Counted from the first letter of the stretch, positions 52,760-63,097 are shown. The stretch is 64,000 nt of DNA from Clostridium fessum (GCF_003024715.1 NZ_PYLO01000001.1:744001-808000), one strand, 5' to 3'. The notes: generated by a model not told the origin, from the sequence alone. A program made the numbers and translations.

Positions 52760-55561
52760 CTAATCTTCTATCTCCCAATGCACCTGGCTTCCACCATTTC
52801 CTTTTTTTACCACCAGCTTGTGTCCCATCTCCTCTTTCAGCTCCGTCACGTGGGAAATGATGCCGATCAAGCGTCTTCCTCCGGACAGCTCCTGCAGCAC
52901 CTGAACCGCCCGCGTCCGTGATTCCTCATCCAGGGAACCAAATCCCTCATCAATGAACATCGCATCCACCTTCACGCTGCCTGCCGCATTCTGGATGACA
53001 TCCGCCATGCCGAGCGCCATCGCAAGCGCCGCCAGAAAGGATTCTCCACCGGACAGCGTTTTGACGTCCCGGACCCGGTCAGTCACAAAGCTGTAAACAT
53101 CCAGGTCAAGTCCCACTTCTCCCTGTTTTCCCAGATCGGCCAGACCGCGGCATTGAAGTTCAAAGGTTCCTTTCGTCATCCGGCGCAGGCGGCGGTTGGC
53201 TGCCTGTATCATCTGGCGGAAATACTGGCGCTGTACATACGTCTGGAAATCGATCCGCGCCGCGCCGCTCAGTTTTCCGTCCGCCGTCTGGTAAAGCTCG
53301 CTGATCTGCTGTTTTTCCCGGTCAAGCTGCTCCCGTTCCTGCAGATACACCCGAAGTGCCGCATATGCATCCTCGTTGCGCGTCCGCACCGACATATGTT
53401 CCCGGTGAAGCCGCGACCAGCGGGTTTTTTCCTCTTCCCAGTGCCGGATCGCCTGCTGGATTTTTTCTTCCGGATCTGTTTCCGAATCTGCTTCCATATG
53501 TTCCCGGAGCGAAGATAAGCTTCCCTCCAGCTCCCTGCATTTTTCCCGGCACTCCTGTGCTTTCTTATCAGCCGCTGTCACCGCCTCTGCAAGTGTTTCC
53601 AGCTCCCGGCTGCGCTTCTCAAGCTCCACCTGGAGTGTCCGGCTGTCTTTCCACTCCAGCCGCTTCGAGAGTTCCTCCAGCTCATTACGTCTCGTCTGGC
53701 TCTCGATCGCCGCCTGCTGCACCTCACTTCTTTTAAGCTCCAGCGCAGCTTCCAGCTTCTTCTGTCCGGCTCCGTTCGCCTCCCGTTTCTGCCGGATCGT
53801 TTCTTCCATGGCAATCCGGTCAGTATAAGTGGTTTCCGCCTGCCTGCATCGCCGGATTTCTTGTGCCATCTGCCGGAGCTCCTTCTCCAGAGCATCCACA
53901 TCCGACTGGGCTGCCGGGCTGTCCTGATTTTGGCCGTACAGTTTTCCCTGGATCTCTATCCGCCGTCTGCTCTCATGTTCCAGCGAGATCTGCGCCTCCT
54001 GGCACGCCTCAGCGGCTGTCCTCTGCTTCTGATCGGCATCATCCCGCCCGGCACGCAGCGCTTCCACCTGTTCCTCCCGGATCGGCTCTGTCTCCAGACG
54101 GCAGGGAGCCGGGTGTTCCAGCGAGCCACAGACCGGGCACGGTTTTCCTTCCTGCAGCTCTGCCGCCAGAAGTCCCGCCTGCATCGCCAGAAAGCGGCAG
54201 GACGCGTCCTGATACAACTGATCTGACTGCTGGTACGCCCGCGCGGCTGCCTGAAATTTTTCCTGGCGTTTTTCTAGTGACTTTCTCCATGTCCGCTCCG
54301 CTTCACAGCATTTCCCTAACTCCTGCAAAACCGCCTGGCGCCGTTCCATCTGCTCCCGCCGTCCCCGGCATTCTGCCAGGGCAGCGCGCGCCTCTACCGC
54401 CTCCCGCTCCTGGTTTCGAAGTATTTCTTCCTGTGTACGGCACGTTTCCAGCTGATTCTGCATTTTTTTCAGGTTTTGGGTCAGAGCCGTCCGCTGATGT
54501 TCCAAAGTTTCATATGCCTGCCGTTTTTTCTCCTGCTCCGCATAGAGCGGAAGCGCATCCTGCATCCGCCGGATCTGATCCTCCAGCTCCGGTTTCCGGC
54601 TCTCATAGGCTGCGGCAGCTTCCCGGCGCCTAGCCTCCATCTCCCGTCCAAATGCTTCCAAACGGCTCTTTTCTTCCAGTACCCGTTTTTCCTTTTTCAC
54701 AAGCTCCAGATGGTTCTGTCCGGCAGCAAGCTTCTGGATTGCATTCTCTTCCAGTCTCCCCGTCTCTTCCTCGAGCCTCCGGCTTTCCTCCGACAAATGA
54801 TGCAGAAATGCAAGCAGTTCCGCTCCATTTGTCCGGTACCGCTCTTTCAAAGACTGCCATCTTTCTTCCCACTCCGAAGCTACCGCCTCCTCCGTCCTGG
54901 GAACCGTCACCTGCCGGATGACTTCCTCGCACCGGGTCTTGTTATCCTCCAGCCTTCCATACAGCGTCCGATCTGCCTCCCGCAGCTTCTGCTGGATTCT
55001 ACCGTAGATCCCGGTATGGAAAATGCGCGAAAATATCTCTTTTCTTTCTTTGGAGGATGCATGGAGCAGACGGATGTATTCGCCCTGCGCGATCATCGTG
55101 ATCTGCGAAAACTGATCGCGGTCCACGCCCACGATCGCCCGGATCTTCTCATCGATCTCACGGATCCGGCCGGACATCTCACTTCCATCCGGCAAAAGCA
55201 GAGACGCTTTCGGCGCCACACTCGTCGCCGTATATGCGCCGTCCTTATTTTTCCGCTTGCTGAGGCGCGTGTATGCCGGACTGCGGCGGATCGTATAATC
55301 CTGCCCCTTATCCTCAAACGTCAGTTCCACCCAGGTCTCCGCGTCCTCCGGTGCATACTGGCTGCGAAGCATCGCGCCCTCTCTCCCGGCGCCGCTCGCC
55401 GCCCCGTAGAGCGCAAACGAGATCGCGTCAAAGATTGTCGTTTTGCCTGCCCCCGTATCGCCCGTGATCAGGAACAATCCCGTCCCTGCCCGTTCGAAAT
55501 CAATCTGCGTCACGCCCCCATAAGAGCCAAACGCCGACATTGTAAGCAGCTTCGGTTTCAT
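52760..55561 (-). CDS. sbcC: Exonuclease subunit SbcC
   Basis: 933 residues, a Rad50-like ATPase. Walker A is GDTGAGKTT at 35-43. A long coiled coil is interrupted by a zinc hook CPVCGS near the middle. The C-terminal head has the signature LSGGESFLAALAMALGMAD and Walker B VDAMFIDEGFGSLDEES. With SbcD it opens and cuts DNA hairpins and protein-blocked ends. The start overlaps the sbcD stop by four bases (ATGA), so the two subunits are made together. Confidence 0.96.
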   Translation of the reverse strand: MKPKLLTMSAFGSYGGVTQIDFERAGTGLFLITGDTGAGKTTIFDAISFALYGAASGAGREGAMLRSQYAPEDAETWVELTFEDKGQDYTIRRSPAYTRLSKRKNKDGAYTATSVAPKASLLLPDGSEMSGRIREIDEKIRAIVGVDRDQFSQITMIAQGEYIRLLHASSKERKEIFSRIFHTGIYGRIQQKLREADRTLYGRLEDNKTRCEEVIRQVTVPRTEEAVASEWEERWQSLKERYRTNGAELLAFLHHLSEESRRLEEETGRLEENAIQKLAAGQNHLELVKKEKRVLEEKSRLEAFGREMEARRREAAAAYESRKPELEDQIRRMQDALPLYAEQEKKRQAYETLEHQRTALTQNLKKMQNQLETCRTQEEILRNQEREAVEARAALAECRGRREQMERRQAVLQELGKCCEAERTWRKSLEKRQEKFQAAARAYQQSDQLYQDASCRFLAMQAGLLAAELQEGKPCPVCGSLEHPAPCRLETEPIREEQVEALRAGRDDADQKQRTAAEACQEAQISLEHESRRRIEIQGKLYGQNQDSPAAQSDVDALEKELRQMAQEIRRCRQAETTYTDRIAMEETIRQKREANGAGQKKLEAALELKRSEVQQAAIESQTRRNELEELSKRLEWKDSRTLQVELEKRSRELETLAEAVTAADKKAQECREKCRELEGSLSSLREHMEADSETDPEEKIQQAIRHWEEEKTRWSRLHREHMSVRTRNEDAYAALRVYLQEREQLDREKQQISELYQTADGKLSGAARIDFQTYVQRQYFRQMIQAANRRLRRMTKGTFELQCRGLADLGKQGEVGLDLDVYSFVTDRVRDVKTLSGGESFLAALAMALGMADVIQNAAGSVKVDAMFIDEGFGSLDEESRTRAVQVLQELSGGRRLIGIISHVTELKEEMGHKLVVKKGNGGSQVHWEIED

Positions 55562-56742
55562 ACGCGTTCCTCCTCCTCTGCCTCTTCCACCATGCGCGCC
55601 AGAATCGTCTCCTGTTCCTCTGTCATCGGGCAGTGGCGCACCGCCTCATAAAAAGAGGCAAATGCCTGAAACGGCGTCACCGCCCCTGTTTCCTCCGGTT
55701 CTTCCTCCAGTCGTTTCCGCGTCCTCTCATTGTCCACCCGGATCTCCAAAATATGCGCAAAGAACTCCTCCAGGCGTTCCCGGAAATCGTACATTTCTTT
55801 TTCGTCCGTCAGGACCACGCTCACATACGCGTCCGCGCGTCCGCTTCCATCCGGCATCTTTTCCATCGTATCTGAAAGCAGCTTGAGTTCTTCCAGTGTC
55901 CCCCGCACGCGCTTTACATCGGGATGACAGAGAATCGGCAGACGGCGGATCTGAGGCTCACTTCCTTTTTCTCCCAGTTCCACCACCGTGATCCCCTTCT
56001 GATGATGTTCTTCACTGATCGAATATTTGTACGGCGTCCCACAATAGCAAAACCGCTCCTGCCCTACCTTCTGTGCCCCGTGGATATGCCCTAACGCCGC
56101 ATATTCAAAGGGTTCCAGCACCGACGCATCGATCGCATCCAATCCTCCGGAGGTCAGCACCGCCGTCTCCGAATCGCAGGTTTCCGGATTCTGACCGTTC
56201 CAGACAAAAAACTGGTGCGCCAGAACCACATTGCGCTCCTGCTTCCTGATCGTCTCCCGCGCCAGGAGTTTCTGGAATGCATCGGTATAACCATTGGTGT
56301 CAAACAAATGGCGCACATGACCCGGACGGATAAACGGTACCAGATAAAAATGAACCGGTCCCCACTCATCTGTAAGTGTGACCTGCTTTAAATACTCCGT
56401 CCGATCTGCCGGCGGCAGCGCCGCGATATGGATCCGGTGGCGTGCCAGAAACGATGCGCCATACGCCAGCCGCTCCGGTGAATCGTGATTTCCCGCAATG
56501 ATCAGGATCTCCGTCCCCGGACAGCGCCCGGATAGCTCGGTCAGAAACCAGTCAAAAAGCGTATACGCTTCCCCCGCCGGGACCGATTTATCATAAATAT
56601 CCCCGCATATCAGAATCGAATCCGGCTTCTCTTCCTCCGCATATTTAAGTATCTGCAAAAACGCATTCTTCTGGCTCTCGCGCAGGCTATAGCCATTTAA
56701 CATTTTCCCGATATGCAGATCAGAAAGATGAAATAGTTTCAC
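55558..56742 (-). CDS. sbcD: Exonuclease subunit SbcD
   Basis: 394 residues from a GTG at 56742 (KLFHLSDLHIGKMLNGYSLR after the start), with AGGAGG nine bases upstream; the longer frame has no ribosome site. The calcineurin-like phosphoesterase motifs are DLHIGK, CGDIYDKS, AGNHDSPERL and GHIHGAQ, binding two metal ions. The capping domain and C-terminal SbcC-binding region follow. It is the nuclease partner of SbcC (Mre11-like). Confidence 0.95.
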   Translation of the reverse strand: MKLFHLSDLHIGKMLNGYSLRESQKNAFLQILKYAEEEKPDSILICGDIYDKSVPAGEAYTLFDWFLTELSGRCPGTEILIIAGNHDSPERLAYGASFLARHRIHIAALPPADRTEYLKQVTLTDEWGPVHFYLVPFIRPGHVRHLFDTNGYTDAFQKLLARETIRKQERNVVLAHQFFVWNGQNPETCDSETAVLTSGGLDAIDASVLEPFEYAALGHIHGAQKVGQERFCYCGTPYKYSISEEHHQKGITVVELGEKGSEPQIRRLPILCHPDVKRVRGTLEELKLLSDTMEKMPDGSGRADAYVSVVLTDEKEMYDFRERLEEFFAHILEIRVDNERTRKRLEEEPEETGAVTPFQAFASFYEAVRHCPMTEEQETILARMVEEAEEEERV

Positions 56743-56838
56743 GCAGGCACACCTCCTTTTTCTTCCTTTGAGCCACTGTTTTTTTGATTTCCAATTTTTT
56801 CCGCTTAAACATATAGGCATTTTCCGGACATATATGGC

Positions 56839-56886
56839 AAAAAGCGCCGACACATCGAACCACCTCCCGTGCCAGCGCCTTTTTTG
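56839..56886 (-). terminator. Terminator of the cupin gene
   Basis: An imperfect stem with AAAAAGCGC on the left and GCGCCTTTTT on the right, extended by ACAC-like and GTG pairs, lies about 45 bp after the cupin stop. A degenerate GTTACT-GTGAACCGTTAC palindrome resembling repeat A ends follows at 56887-56904. Confidence 0.6.
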
Positions 56887-56928
56887 GTTACTGTGAACCG
56901 TTACCTTTTTCTGTTTTGTTCTTCACTC

Positions 56929-57255
56929 TTAATCCAGCTGGATCAATGCCATAAAGACCAGATCTTCATCTCCGGTATTGGCAATGCCATGACCACAGCC
57001 ATCCGGCGTGAAGGTCTTATCGCCGACGGTAACCGGACGTTTCGTTCCATTGTCATCGTACTCGCCCTGTCCCTTGATGATATAATACGTCTCGCTCTCG
57101 CCGTGGTGCTCATGATAGCCCAGGGAACATCCCGGTGCGATCGTTACCTCGGCAAACATCTTACATTTTGCATTTAACTCATTGTCATCCAGAATGTATT
57201 TTACAACTACCTGTCCTTTGCCGCCGTTCGCATTTTCCTTAACAACTGTCTTCAT
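56929..57255 (-). CDS. Small cupin-domain protein
   Basis: 108 residues, a single cupin fold. Motif 1 reads GYHEHHGESETYYIIKGQGE, providing three histidines and a glutamate for a metal ion, and motif 2 PDGCGHGIANTGDEDL provides the last histidine. Such short cupins may bind sugars or act as isomerases or sensors; the substrate is unknown. A GGAGGAAGC site precedes the ATG. It stands alone between sbcD and a large lipoprotein gene. Confidence 0.9.
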   Translation of the reverse strand: MKTVVKENANGGKGQVVVKYILDDNELNAKCKMFAEVTIAPGCSLGYHEHHGESETYYIIKGQGEYDDNGTKRPVTVGDKTFTPDGCGHGIANTGDEDLVFMALIQLD

Positions 57256-57357
57256 GCTGCTTCCTCCTCATCCTGTGCCATTCTTTCAGATTCGTTCGAC
57301 ACTGTTTTTCTATGGAGTATTATAAGCGATTTTTTCCTCAACTTCAAGATCTCTACT

Positions 57358-57420
57358 TAAGCGCAATCCGCATTTGTTGCAGTTCAGAAAATTCCTACTT
57401 GCTAAGCGCAATCCGCATTT
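57358..57420. repeat. Direct repeat at the 3' end of the lipoprotein gene
   Basis: An 18-bp sequence ending in GCGCAATCCGCATTT occurs at 57358-57375 and again at 57403-57420, with a 45-bp period. The inner copy codes for the last residues MRIALSK of the upstream gene; the outer copy lies just past its stop, in the same frame. Confidence 0.8.
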
Positions 57421-59371
57421 CTAACTCGCTGTACGGAATTGTTACCTCCGGGAATCCTTCCGCATACGATGCAATCTCATACGGCGCATAATAGAAAACC
57501 ACGCCCGTCTCGCTCAGATAAAACGGCGATTCGTAGCTGATGCCGTCTGCCACCGTATGTTCCAGATCCTCCGGTGATTCAAAGGCAAAATTTGTCTTTT
57601 CCGCCAGCTCCCGGAATGCCGCACCAACCTTCGCCTGCAGCTCCTCCACCGGATTCTCAACCACATCTCTCAAAGACAGGCGTGCCCCCGTTTTCCGGTC
57701 AAAGACAAAATACTGGCGGAACGGCGTTCCGTGTGCGCCGCCCGTATATTCGTATCCATCCGCACGGACGCAGACATAATGATCATCCAGATACGTAATC
57801 GCGTCATCTCCGTCGATCGTAAGCGCCATCGAATAGATCGGCTGCGCCGCATCCGCCTCCTGCGGAAGTACCTCTTCCTCCGATCCATCCGTTTCCGCTG
57901 TATCTATGCTCATCTCCGTATCAAGATTCATGGAATCCGTCCGCGCCGCCGACAGAACCGACGCCTGCAGCTCCTGCATCGTCTGGTTCATCGCCTCGAC
58001 CGCATCGCCCTCTCCGTCAAATACCAGCCGTTCTGCGTACACACTTCCCAGCTCCCGGCTTCCATCCGCACTCTTTAACGTCTCCGACTGCGCCTCGACA
58101 TGCCCCAGCTCCCGGATCGGAGACTGGAACAGAACCGGCTCTAACAACGTCACTTCCCCGCCTGCCGCATCATCCAGCGTTTTTTCGCCCAGATAAACGC
58201 CGTAATCCTTAAACTGCTGGCAGTATGCCTGATTTCCCGTCACATAAAAATTACCATACATAGAAAAATCATTCGTCATGCCCGGCTCTTCCTCGACCGT
58301 AAAAAGCGCATTCTGCGCCTCGGCGGCATTTGCCGCTGCATCTGCCTTAGCATCCGCCGCAATCCGCTTAAACGAATACTTTCCCGTGCTGATCTGGGAC
58401 GCCTGATTTTCCATCAGGTACAAATATCCGTCCTGATACTGCACCAGGCTGATATTTTCCGCAGTCTCATATAAAAGCGTCCGTTTCTCCGGGTCAGAGA
58501 CCTCATAGCGGTAACACTGCGTATTTCCATTGCCATCCCGAAGCAGGGCAAAAAATGCGTCCTTCGCAAACAGCACCGACGATGTATTCGTAATATCCGA
58601 AATCTCCCTCGGATGGCTGCCGTCCACATCCGCAATCACCAGGCAGGTTTCATTCTGCACCGGCATATACCCAAACTGTTCCGTATAATATGGAAGAATC
58701 CCATTAAACAGCTCGCTGCAGCCTGCCGGAATCTCCCCGTAGATCGTGTCTGACGGTGACAACTCTCCCGCTGTTTTGCCATTCTCATCGAGCGTATAAA
58801 TGACATTCATGTTGTAACCCTTGACATACAGGCGGTTCTTTGACGCATAGAGCACCGACGGCTGATCCGTCAGATCCGCTAAATGCTCTTCCACACCACT
58901 CTCCAAATCCAGCCGATACAGCCCATAAAGCTCCGTGCCCTGTGTGCTGCCACTCTCCGCCTGTATCCGGTCAAAATACAGCCCGCCTCCGTAGACCCAG
59001 AAGGTGCTGTTTTCATCTCCTGTGTCAAACTGGCAGAGCGTCTTCATCTCGCCTGTCTCCTTCGAAAGGGAACGGATCTCCGTGCGGTATTTGAGGTACA
59101 GCATGCCATTCTCCTCCAGCACCCGATCCGCCGCTCCGAGCGCCGTGCTGACCGCGCCCTCCGTTTCCTCTGCCGCCTGTGTCTGCGCTGTTGTCTCAGC
59201 CGCCGGTGTTTTTTTGCACGCTGACAGGGCTGCCGAAGCAGCAATCAAAAACATCGAAGCCGCCAGCACTGCCCTATACCCTGTCTTTTTCTGAACCTTT
59301 TTTCTCTGGTTCTGCTCTGTTCTTCCCTGATTCTGTTTCATTTCTTCCCGTTTCCACTCTTTCTGAGCCAT
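57395..59371 (-). CDS. Large lipoprotein with C-terminal DUF3298 domain
   Basis: 658 residues from the ATG at 59371, with GGGGAG nine bases upstream. A 30-residue basic, Gln-rich N-terminus precedes a hydrophobic stretch ending in LSAC, a lipobox. Residues about 85-400 contain repeated short beta segments (VLEENGMLYLKYR, LLYETAENISLVQYQDGYLY) that suggest a beta-propeller-like or DUF5050-like domain. The C-terminal 230 residues match the DUF4163/DUF3298 pair, with YEYTGGAHGTPF and FYYAPYEIASYAEGFPEVTI. It is probably a cell-surface protein, perhaps for wall sensing. The extreme 3' end is duplicated downstream. Confidence 0.82.
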   Translation of the reverse strand: MAQKEWKREEMKQNQGRTEQNQRKKVQKKTGYRAVLAASMFLIAASAALSACKKTPAAETTAQTQAAEETEGAVSTALGAADRVLEENGMLYLKYRTEIRSLSKETGEMKTLCQFDTGDENSTFWVYGGGLYFDRIQAESGSTQGTELYGLYRLDLESGVEEHLADLTDQPSVLYASKNRLYVKGYNMNVIYTLDENGKTAGELSPSDTIYGEIPAGCSELFNGILPYYTEQFGYMPVQNETCLVIADVDGSHPREISDITNTSSVLFAKDAFFALLRDGNGNTQCYRYEVSDPEKRTLLYETAENISLVQYQDGYLYLMENQASQISTGKYSFKRIAADAKADAAANAAEAQNALFTVEEEPGMTNDFSMYGNFYVTGNQAYCQQFKDYGVYLGEKTLDDAAGGEVTLLEPVLFQSPIRELGHVEAQSETLKSADGSRELGSVYAERLVFDGEGDAVEAMNQTMQELQASVLSAARTDSMNLDTEMSIDTAETDGSEEEVLPQEADAAQPIYSMALTIDGDDAITYLDDHYVCVRADGYEYTGGAHGTPFRQYFVFDRKTGARLSLRDVVENPVEELQAKVGAAFRELAEKTNFAFESPEDLEHTVADGISYESPFYLSETGVVFYYAPYEIASYAEGFPEVTIPYSELEMRIALSK

Positions 59372-59602
59372 CCGTCCAAACTCCCCACACTTTTTCTATT
59401 TTTCATCGGACCTGCGTCCGCTTTTTCTTCTGAATACAGGCGGAAATGGTAAATCCATCCCCGCCTGTCATACAGTGTACCCTGTTTTTTTTGCAATGTC
59501 AAAAGGTGTTCCAATATATTAAGTTATATTAATGAAACTGTAAGATTACAGTGCGCGGGTCTTTGACACCTGCATACCAGCTTTATGAGGCAATCGGCAT
59601 TC

Positions 59603-60025
59603 CTACTGCAAATTATCCGGTCCGAATCCCATCGGTAGAAGCTCCGCCAGTGTATAGACCTTATATTCCTTCACCGAACGTGCCAGAATGATCTGAAACG
59701 CATCCTCATGGCAGAATTCCTTCATCACCTGACGACACACGCCACAGGGCGCACACCAGTCAAATTCCGAAGCTTCTTCCGGGCCTCCCACAACTGCAAT
59801 CGCTGTGAAGCTGCGTTCACCCTCACTGACTGCCTTAAAAAAGGCAGTGCGTTCCGCGCAGTTTGTCGGTGTATAGGCCGCATTTTCAATATTGCAGCCA
59901 CGGTAAATCCCGCCTTTTTCAGTCAGCAGAGCCGCCCCCACCTGAAAATGAGAATAGGGTGTATAGGCCATTTTCCGTGCTGCGAATGCTTCCTCGATGA
60001 GTGTTTCTATCCTCTCATTATTCAT
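59603..60025 (-). CDS. cdd: Cytidine deaminase
   Basis: 140 residues from the ATG at 60025, which has AGGAGG nine bases upstream; an ATG three codons earlier is too close to that site. It is a homotetrameric-type deaminase with the catalytic [10 protein letters not shown] motif and the zinc cysteines in [11 protein letters not shown]. It converts cytidine and deoxycytidine to the uridine forms. It overlaps the phosphorylase gene upstream by eight bases and is the last gene of the nucleoside operon. Confidence 0.95.
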   Translation of the reverse strand: MNNERIETLIEEAFAARKMAYTPYSHFQVGAALLTEKGGIYRGCNIENAAYTPTNCAERTAFFKAVSEGERSFTAIAVVGGPEEASEFDWCAPCGVCRQVMKEFCHEDAFQIILARSVKEYKVYTLAELLPMGFGPDNLQ

Positions 60026-60800
60026 TCTTCGCATCCTCCTGAATCAAGATACGGATGGCTTCCACTGCTGTCCGGATCGCTGCCTCTGTATCATGGGCCT
60101 GTTCATTGGACAGACCTTTTTTCGCCCGCTCCTGATTAGCCAGAACCAGGAAGCAGGCACCTACACGCACCCGAAGGAAGCTGCCTGCGATAAACAGTGC
60201 TGCTGACTCCATCTCCGATGCCAGGCATCCCATCCGAAGCCACGCCTGCCACTTATTTTCAAGCTCGTAGCTGACCGGCATCACCTCCGGCTCATGCTGT
60301 CCAAAGAAGGAATCCTTCGACTGTACAACGCCCGCATGACAGCGGAACTTCAGATTCTTCGCTGCACGGATCATGGCATTCATAACATCCACATGGGGAA
60401 CAGCCGGGTACTCAATGGGAGCGTACTCTCTGCTGGTTCCTTCCATGCGGATAGCTCCGCTTGCAACTACGATATCTCCGCCCAGTACATCCTCCTGCAT
60501 ACCGCCACAGGTGCCCACACGCAGAAAAGTATGGGCTCCGCACTTGGATAACTCCTCGATAGCGATAGCCGCTGACGGACCACCGATGCCGGTTGACGTC
60601 ACACTGACTTTTACCCCATCGATGGTTCCCGTATATGTGGTATATTCACGATTATCCGCAACTAACACCGGATTTTCAAAATGTTCTGCTATCTTCTTGC
60701 ATCGCTTGGGGTCCCCCGGCATGATGACATATCCACCGATATCCTCCGGGCCGATTCCTGTGTGGTACTGTTTTCCCGTTCCTTCTGTATAATCAACCAT
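60018..60800 (-). CDS. udp: Uridine/nucleoside phosphorylase
   Basis: 260 residues of the PNP-UDP family: [17 protein letters not shown] for phosphate binding, [30 protein letters not shown] and [12 protein letters not shown] near the sugar site. Length and the central segment [20 protein letters not shown] fit uridine phosphorylase better than purine nucleoside phosphorylase, but a broader specificity is possible. It splits nucleosides to base and pentose 1-phosphate, which the neighbouring phosphopentomutase then converts. Confidence 0.92.
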   Translation of the reverse strand: MVDYTEGTGKQYHTGIGPEDIGGYVIMPGDPKRCKKIAEHFENPVLVADNREYTTYTGTIDGVKVSVTSTGIGGPSAAIAIEELSKCGAHTFLRVGTCGGMQEDVLGGDIVVASGAIRMEGTSREYAPIEYPAVPHVDVMNAMIRAAKNLKFRCHAGVVQSKDSFFGQHEPEVMPVSYELENKWQAWLRMGCLASEMESAALFIAGSFLRVRVGACFLVLANQERAKKGLSNEQAHDTEAAIRTAVEAIRILIQEDAKNE

Positions 60801-60843
60801 ATAATCGCCGCCTTTCTGTTTTTAACTTCAAGTCCAATGTCAT

Positions 60844-62040
60844 TTATTTTATCTGATCCAGAATAGAAGTTCCGATGGTTCCCTCCGGCATCTTGACACC
60901 GAAATTGTCCGCAATAGTCGCACCGATGACAGCAAAGGTGTCACTGGTATCAAGCTTCCCGCTTTCCGTATCCGATGGTGAATACGCAATAAACGGGACC
61001 TGCTCTCTCGTATGATCCGTTCCCTTGTAGGTTGGATCATTTCCATGATCCGCCGTCAGAATCAGCAGATCGTCCTCACGGAGCAGCGGCAGAAGCTCTC
61101 CCAGCTTTTTATCAAATTTTTCGATCTCTTCCCCGTATCCCACTGGATTTCTGCGATGTCCCCATAACGCATCAAAATCTACCAGATTGGTAAAGCAAAG
61201 TCCCTTGAAATCCCGCTTTGCGATATCGATGGTCTGCTGCATGCCATGTACACTGCTGTCGGAATGATTGCTTTCTGTTATCCCTTCTCCCACAAAGATA
61301 TCGTTAATCTTTCCAACGGAAATCACATCATATCCGGCATCCTTCAGTGCATTCAGCGCCGTCGGTCCGGTGGGTTTCAAAGCATAATCATGGCGGTTAC
61401 TTGTCCGTTTGAATTCGCCGCGCTTTTTGCCCACATAGGGTCTTGCGATAACACGGCCGACTCTCCACTCATCCCGCATAGTCAGTTCTCTGGCAATCTC
61501 ACAGTAATGATACAAGGTCTCAAGTCCCATGGTTTCCTCATTGCCACAGATCTGAAGCACAGAATCCGCTGATGTATAGACAATCAGCTTTCCTTCATTG
61601 ACTTCCTGCTCGCCCAGTTCCTCCAGAATCTCCGTTCCGCTGGCTGCCTTATTGCCGATTATCTTTCTGCCGCAGCGCTTTTCCAGTTCGTCAATCAGTT
61701 CCTTGGGAAATCCATGTTCTGTAAATGTGATAAATGGCTTATCCGTCCGGATGCCCATCATCTCCCAATGACCGGTCATGGTATCCTTGCCATTGCTCGC
61801 CTCATTCATCGCCATAAAATATCCTTCCGGATGTTCTGCCGGCTTAACCTGCTTAAGGGCCTTGAGATTGGCAAGTCCCAATCTCTGCAGATTCGGAATA
61901 TCCAGATGTTCCACTGTTTCTGAGATGTGCCCCAGCGTATCCGCACCGGTATCATCAAATCTGGCTGAATCCGCCATGGGCCCGATTCCAAGGGAATCCA
62001 GTACGATTACAAATATACGATTAAAACGCATATCACTCAC
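60844..62040 (-). CDS. deoB: Phosphopentomutase DeoB
   Basis: 398 residues of the alkaline-phosphatase-like mutase family. The N-terminus [20 protein letters not shown] supplies the first metal ligand, [13 protein letters not shown] carries the phosphorylated threonine, and [20 protein letters not shown] the C-terminal metal ligands. It interconverts (deoxy)ribose 1-phosphate and 5-phosphate in nucleoside breakdown. It is placed between the hydroxy-acid dehydrogenase and the phosphorylase genes on one strand, with short gaps (about 40 bp). Confidence 0.97.
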   Translation of the reverse strand: MSDMRFNRIFVIVLDSLGIGPMADSARFDDTGADTLGHISETVEHLDIPNLQRLGLANLKALKQVKPAEHPEGYFMAMNEASNGKDTMTGHWEMMGIRTDKPFITFTEHGFPKELIDELEKRCGRKIIGNKAASGTEILEELGEQEVNEGKLIVYTSADSVLQICGNEETMGLETLYHYCEIARELTMRDEWRVGRVIARPYVGKKRGEFKRTSNRHDYALKPTGPTALNALKDAGYDVISVGKINDIFVGEGITESNHSDSSVHGMQQTIDIAKRDFKGLCFTNLVDFDALWGHRRNPVGYGEEIEKFDKKLGELLPLLREDDLLILTADHGNDPTYKGTDHTREQVPFIAYSPSDTESGKLDTSDTFAVIGATIADNFGVKMPEGTIGTSILDQIK

Positions 62041-62080
62041 CCTTTCTACTAATTTTTGCTATATTTGATAGTTTACTTTT

Positions 62081-63097
62081 TTACACTCTCACACAGTCGC
62101 GGGTAATTTCAGCAAGGGAAGATACGCCGCACATAGCCATGGTATCTGCAAGCTCACTTCCAATCTTCTGGATATACGCTTCAACTCCTTCTCGGCCTCC
62201 GCCATATACAGCTGTGACGAAAGGTCTGGCTATGATAACCGCATCTGCCCCCAGTGCCAATGCTTTAAATACATCAGTACCGGAACGGATTCCGCCATCC
62301 ACGAAGATTTTCATGGAACCGTCCACTGCTTCTGCTATTTCTTCCAGAACTTCTGCAGTTGCCGGGCACTGATCCAGGACTCTTCCTCCATGGTTAGATA
62401 CCACGATGGCTGCCGCACCGGCCTCTTTAGCCTTCAAAGCGCCTTTTACCGTCATAATACCCTTTACAATAAAAGGGACTCCTGCTGCCTTCACAATCTC
62501 ACGAAGCTCCTCCACTGATTTACTTCCGGCCGGAGGATTGAAATTTTTCAAAAATGGAAGGCCTGCCGCATCGATATCCATGGCAGCCGCGAAAGCACCT
62601 GCATCCTTGACAAGCGCCATCTTTTCACGAATCATCGCCACATTCCATGGCTTCACTGTAGGAATTCCCAGTCCCCCTGCCTTTTTGATGGCTTCCGTGG
62701 CAGCCACCATCACATTGCTGTCCATTCCGTCTCCTGTAAAAGCAGCAATTCCAAACTCTGCGCAGGAAGAAACTAATATATCATTGTAAGAAACATCATT
62801 CAGTGAATCGCCGTAATGCATATTCACGGCTCCCACCGGACCTGCAAAAAACGGATACTGAAAATTCTTTCCAAACAACGAAAGAGAGGTATCGATGGGA
62901 CGTTTCTCCACCAGTGTATCCATCTGGACACGGATTTCCTTCCATTTGTCATAATTCCGAATCGCCGTATCTCCGATTCCTTTGGCTCCCGGACCCGGCA
63001 TCTGATTCTTGCAGGCTCTTCCGTTGCATTCCGGACAGGCCTTACAGTAATTTCCCATTTTTCCTCTTGCCAGTTCTAAACATTCTGCATAATTCAT
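62081..63097 (-). CDS. FMN-dependent alpha-hydroxy-acid dehydrogenase with N-terminal cysteine cluster
   Basis: 338 residues, a TIM-barrel flavoprotein related to lactate oxidase/LldD and isopentenyl-diphosphate isomerase. VVSNHGGRVLDQ gives the catalytic histidine-arginine region, and VDGGIRSGTDVFKALALGAD binds the FMN phosphate. Residues 18-29 (CKACPECNGRAC) add four cysteines that could bind a cluster or zinc. The protein is slightly shorter than typical LldD (about 380). It may oxidise lactate or another hydroxy acid, but sits in front of deoB in a nucleoside operon, so its real substrate is uncertain. Confidence 0.88.
   Translation of the reverse strand: MNYAECLELARGKMGNYCKACPECNGRACKNQMPGPGAKGIGDTAIRNYDKWKEIRVQMDTLVEKRPIDTSLSLFGKNFQYPFFAGPVGAVNMHYGDSLNDVSYNDILVSSCAEFGIAAFTGDGMDSNVMVAATEAIKKAGGLGIPTVKPWNVAMIREKMALVKDAGAFAAAMDIDAAGLPFLKNFNPPAGSKSVEELREIVKAAGVPFIVKGIMTVKGALKAKEAGAAAIVVSNHGGRVLDQCPATAEVLEEIAEAVDGSMKIFVDGGIRSGTDVFKALALGADAVIIARPFVTAVYGGGREGVEAYIQKIGSELADTMAMCGVSSLAEITRDCVRV

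Noticed and set aside
54476-55651. Plus-strand 391-codon frame opposite sbcC
   Set aside because: It is a shadow of the GC-rich coiled-coil coding sequence; the minus-strand SbcC has all catalytic motifs.
59436-59468. Inverted repeat ACAGGCGG/CCGCCTGT as terminator of cdd
   Set aside because: It is 130 bp past the cdd stop and is not followed by a T run in the direction of transcription; too weak to call.
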